From: Methylumidiphilus sp963753955
Lineage (GTDB): Bacteria > Pseudomonadota > Gammaproteobacteria > Methylococcales > Methylococcaceae
Length of the DNA stretch: 64,000 bases
Direction of reading: 5' to 3'
Assembly (NCBI GenBank): GCA_963753955.1
Contig: CAVWEM010000014.1
Location: forward strand, 196,057-260,056
Made by a program: the position numbers and the translations under genes. The notes below the pieces were generated by a model, which was not told where the DNA came from, searched no databases, and was given only the letters and a program-made list of their open reading frames with translations. Below, one piece after another: positions 63,154-64,000 of this stretch (within the stretch, counting starts at the first letter, position 1; every line of letters begins with the position of its first letter).

Positions 63154-63882
63154 ATGGATCAATTGAATAGTGAAACACTACGTTGGCTGTTAGCCGCGGT
63201 CGGCGCGTTCATCATCGCCGCCGTTTACATCTGGGGCCGCCATAAAAACAAAATGCTGGACTTCATCAACCAGCGCGGCGAATACGACGAACTGGATATG
63301 GGCGATGAACGGCCGCTGAAGAGCCGTCCGAAGCCTAGCAGGACGGGTGGCGGCATTGCGGCCATGAAAGACTCGTCCGACCGACGAGATGGAAGACAAT
63401 GAATATTCTCCATGGGAGACAAGCCACGGTCGGCTTCAGCGGAACCCAGCCCCGCAGGATCACCCCGCACCGCGCCGCTGGGCGCGCCCTTTCTCATCAG
63501 ATCAGCGTGGTCGCTGCCGAAGACGAGTACTTCGACGGGATCGCATTGCGCGACGCCTTGGAAGATTTGCGTTGATCTACGGCGACATGGGCATATACCA
63601 CCGTTATGACCGCGACTACCGCGCCCCCTTGTTCAGCGTCGCCAGCCTAGTCGAACCTGGCACATTTCCGATCAAGGACATGGAAAACTTCGAATGTCCC
63701 GGCGTGGTGTTGTTCTTCCAACCGCCGCAAGTGGACGATCCCCATCGAGGTTTTCGACAATCTAGTCGCCACCTGCCACGAACTGGCGCGATGCCTGGAC
63801 GGTGTGGAATGGGACGAGAAGCGCCAGCCGCTGACCAGAGAAAATCGCCAGGATGCGCGTCGCGGCTGCGGGAGGCTTATTG
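63154..63882 (+). CDS. zipA: Cell division protein ZipA (multiple frameshifts)
   Basis: N-terminal ZipA signature: one transmembrane helix (LRWLLAAVGAFIIAAVYIWG) right after the start, then a basic/variable linker. The FtsZ-binding domain is spread over several frames: HQISVVAAEDEYFDGIALRD, LIYGDMGIYHRYDRDYRAPL, SVASLVEPGTFPIKDMENFE, PGVVLFFQPPQVDDP, then IEVFDNLVATCHELARCLDG. Shifts occur near 63385, 63415, 63572 and 63735. ZipA anchors the FtsZ ring. The C-terminus seems cut short or replaced at about 63850-63880, where an antitoxin-like sequence begins. Confidence 0.85.
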
Positions 63883-63968
63883 ATTGGAAACGCGACGTGC
63901 CTTACCAAGCGCTAATTAAGATTTGGTTGGCTGAAAAGTTGGAAGAGGCGCATTGGGGAAATAGGTGA
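63882..63968 (+). pseudogene. CopG/BrnA-type antitoxin C-terminus, probably truncated
   Basis: The frame that continues from the zipA 3' part reads DWKRDVPYQALIKIWLAEKL, then EEAHWGNR, and stops at 63966-63968. VPYQALIKIWLAEKL is the characteristic C-terminal helix of ribbon-helix-helix antitoxins of the CopG/BrnA-like group. No start or N-terminal strand is visible, so only a tail seems present. The stop overlaps an ATG (TGATG). Confidence 0.5.
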
Positions 63969-64000
63969 TGTCTCCTGAGCCGGAGTGGTCTATTTACTCA
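63968..64000 (+). CDS. Start of an unidentified gene, cut by the window edge
   Basis: ATG at 63968 overlaps the antitoxin-like stop and opens MSPEPEWSIYS, running off the window. The coupling suggests co-translation with the preceding frame, but eleven codons are too few to identify it. Confidence 0.3.
   Translation, partial: MSPEPEWSIYS

Overview
The window reads like the chromosome of a GC-rich gammaproteobacterium. The alg-type sensor/regulator pair ahead of hemCDXY, the rsmD-coaD-ferredoxin run beside two M16 peptidases, smc-zipA, DsbD and two PEP-CTERM proteins fit a Methylococcales-like methanotroph. That placement is an inference from gene content and order; no methane-oxidation gene lies in the window.

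Layout. 1-40 is the end of an IS5-type element that lies mostly outside the window. 394-13382 carries a short membrane ORF, tlpA-dsbD-cutA, fxsA, a DUF2892 protein, a PEP-CTERM protein, a complete IS1-family element, a phosphate permease (pit), a SLATT/DUF4231-like membrane protein and mgtA-mgtC. 13557-28750 is an accessory island crowded with insertion sequences (IS5, two IS701-type copies in opposite orientation, an IS982-like remnant, IS4-like, IS3). These surround a small glycosyltransferase cluster and the wreckage of a type III-like restriction gene, a nuclease, an Rpn-type nuclease and a tyrosine recombinase. 29252-34679 holds a peroxiredoxin, small membrane proteins, tRNA-Gly(CCC), and proS followed by two coupled TIR-domain genes and an ICMT-like methyltransferase. 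34947-39476 is a four-gene cell-surface glycan/methyltransferase operon. 39514-42781 has nspC, def and rimO. 43312-46900 has a decayed small gene, an AT-richer PEP-CTERM gene, an IS110/IS1111-group element and repeat-rich DNA. From 47029 to the end the content is mainly core: slyD, algZ/algR-like, hemC-hemD-hemX-hemY, yfhL-type ferredoxin, coaD, rsmD, two M16 peptidases, heme O synthase, queF, smc, zipA, and at the very edge an antitoxin-like reading frame.

How the genes work together. tlpA-dsbD would supply periplasmic thiol reduction. mgtA-mgtC are magnesium genes sharing one transcript. hemC-hemD are consecutive steps of tetrapyrrole synthesis and heme O synthase uses its end product. The 34.9-39.5 kb operon combines a membrane glycosyltransferase-like protein, two methyltransferases and a heptosyltransferase-family enzyme, so surface glycan decoration is likely. 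The TIR-TIR-ICMT cluster is the best candidate for an undescribed accessory (possibly defence) module.

Sequence quality. Many core genes (dsbD, pit, mgtA, heme O synthase, smc, zipA, one TIR gene) are broken by single-base shifts, mostly net +1, while other long genes are perfect. I read most of these as uncorrected insertion errors rather than real pseudogenes. In-frame stops in the Rpn, IS982-like and recombinase genes look like genuine decay.
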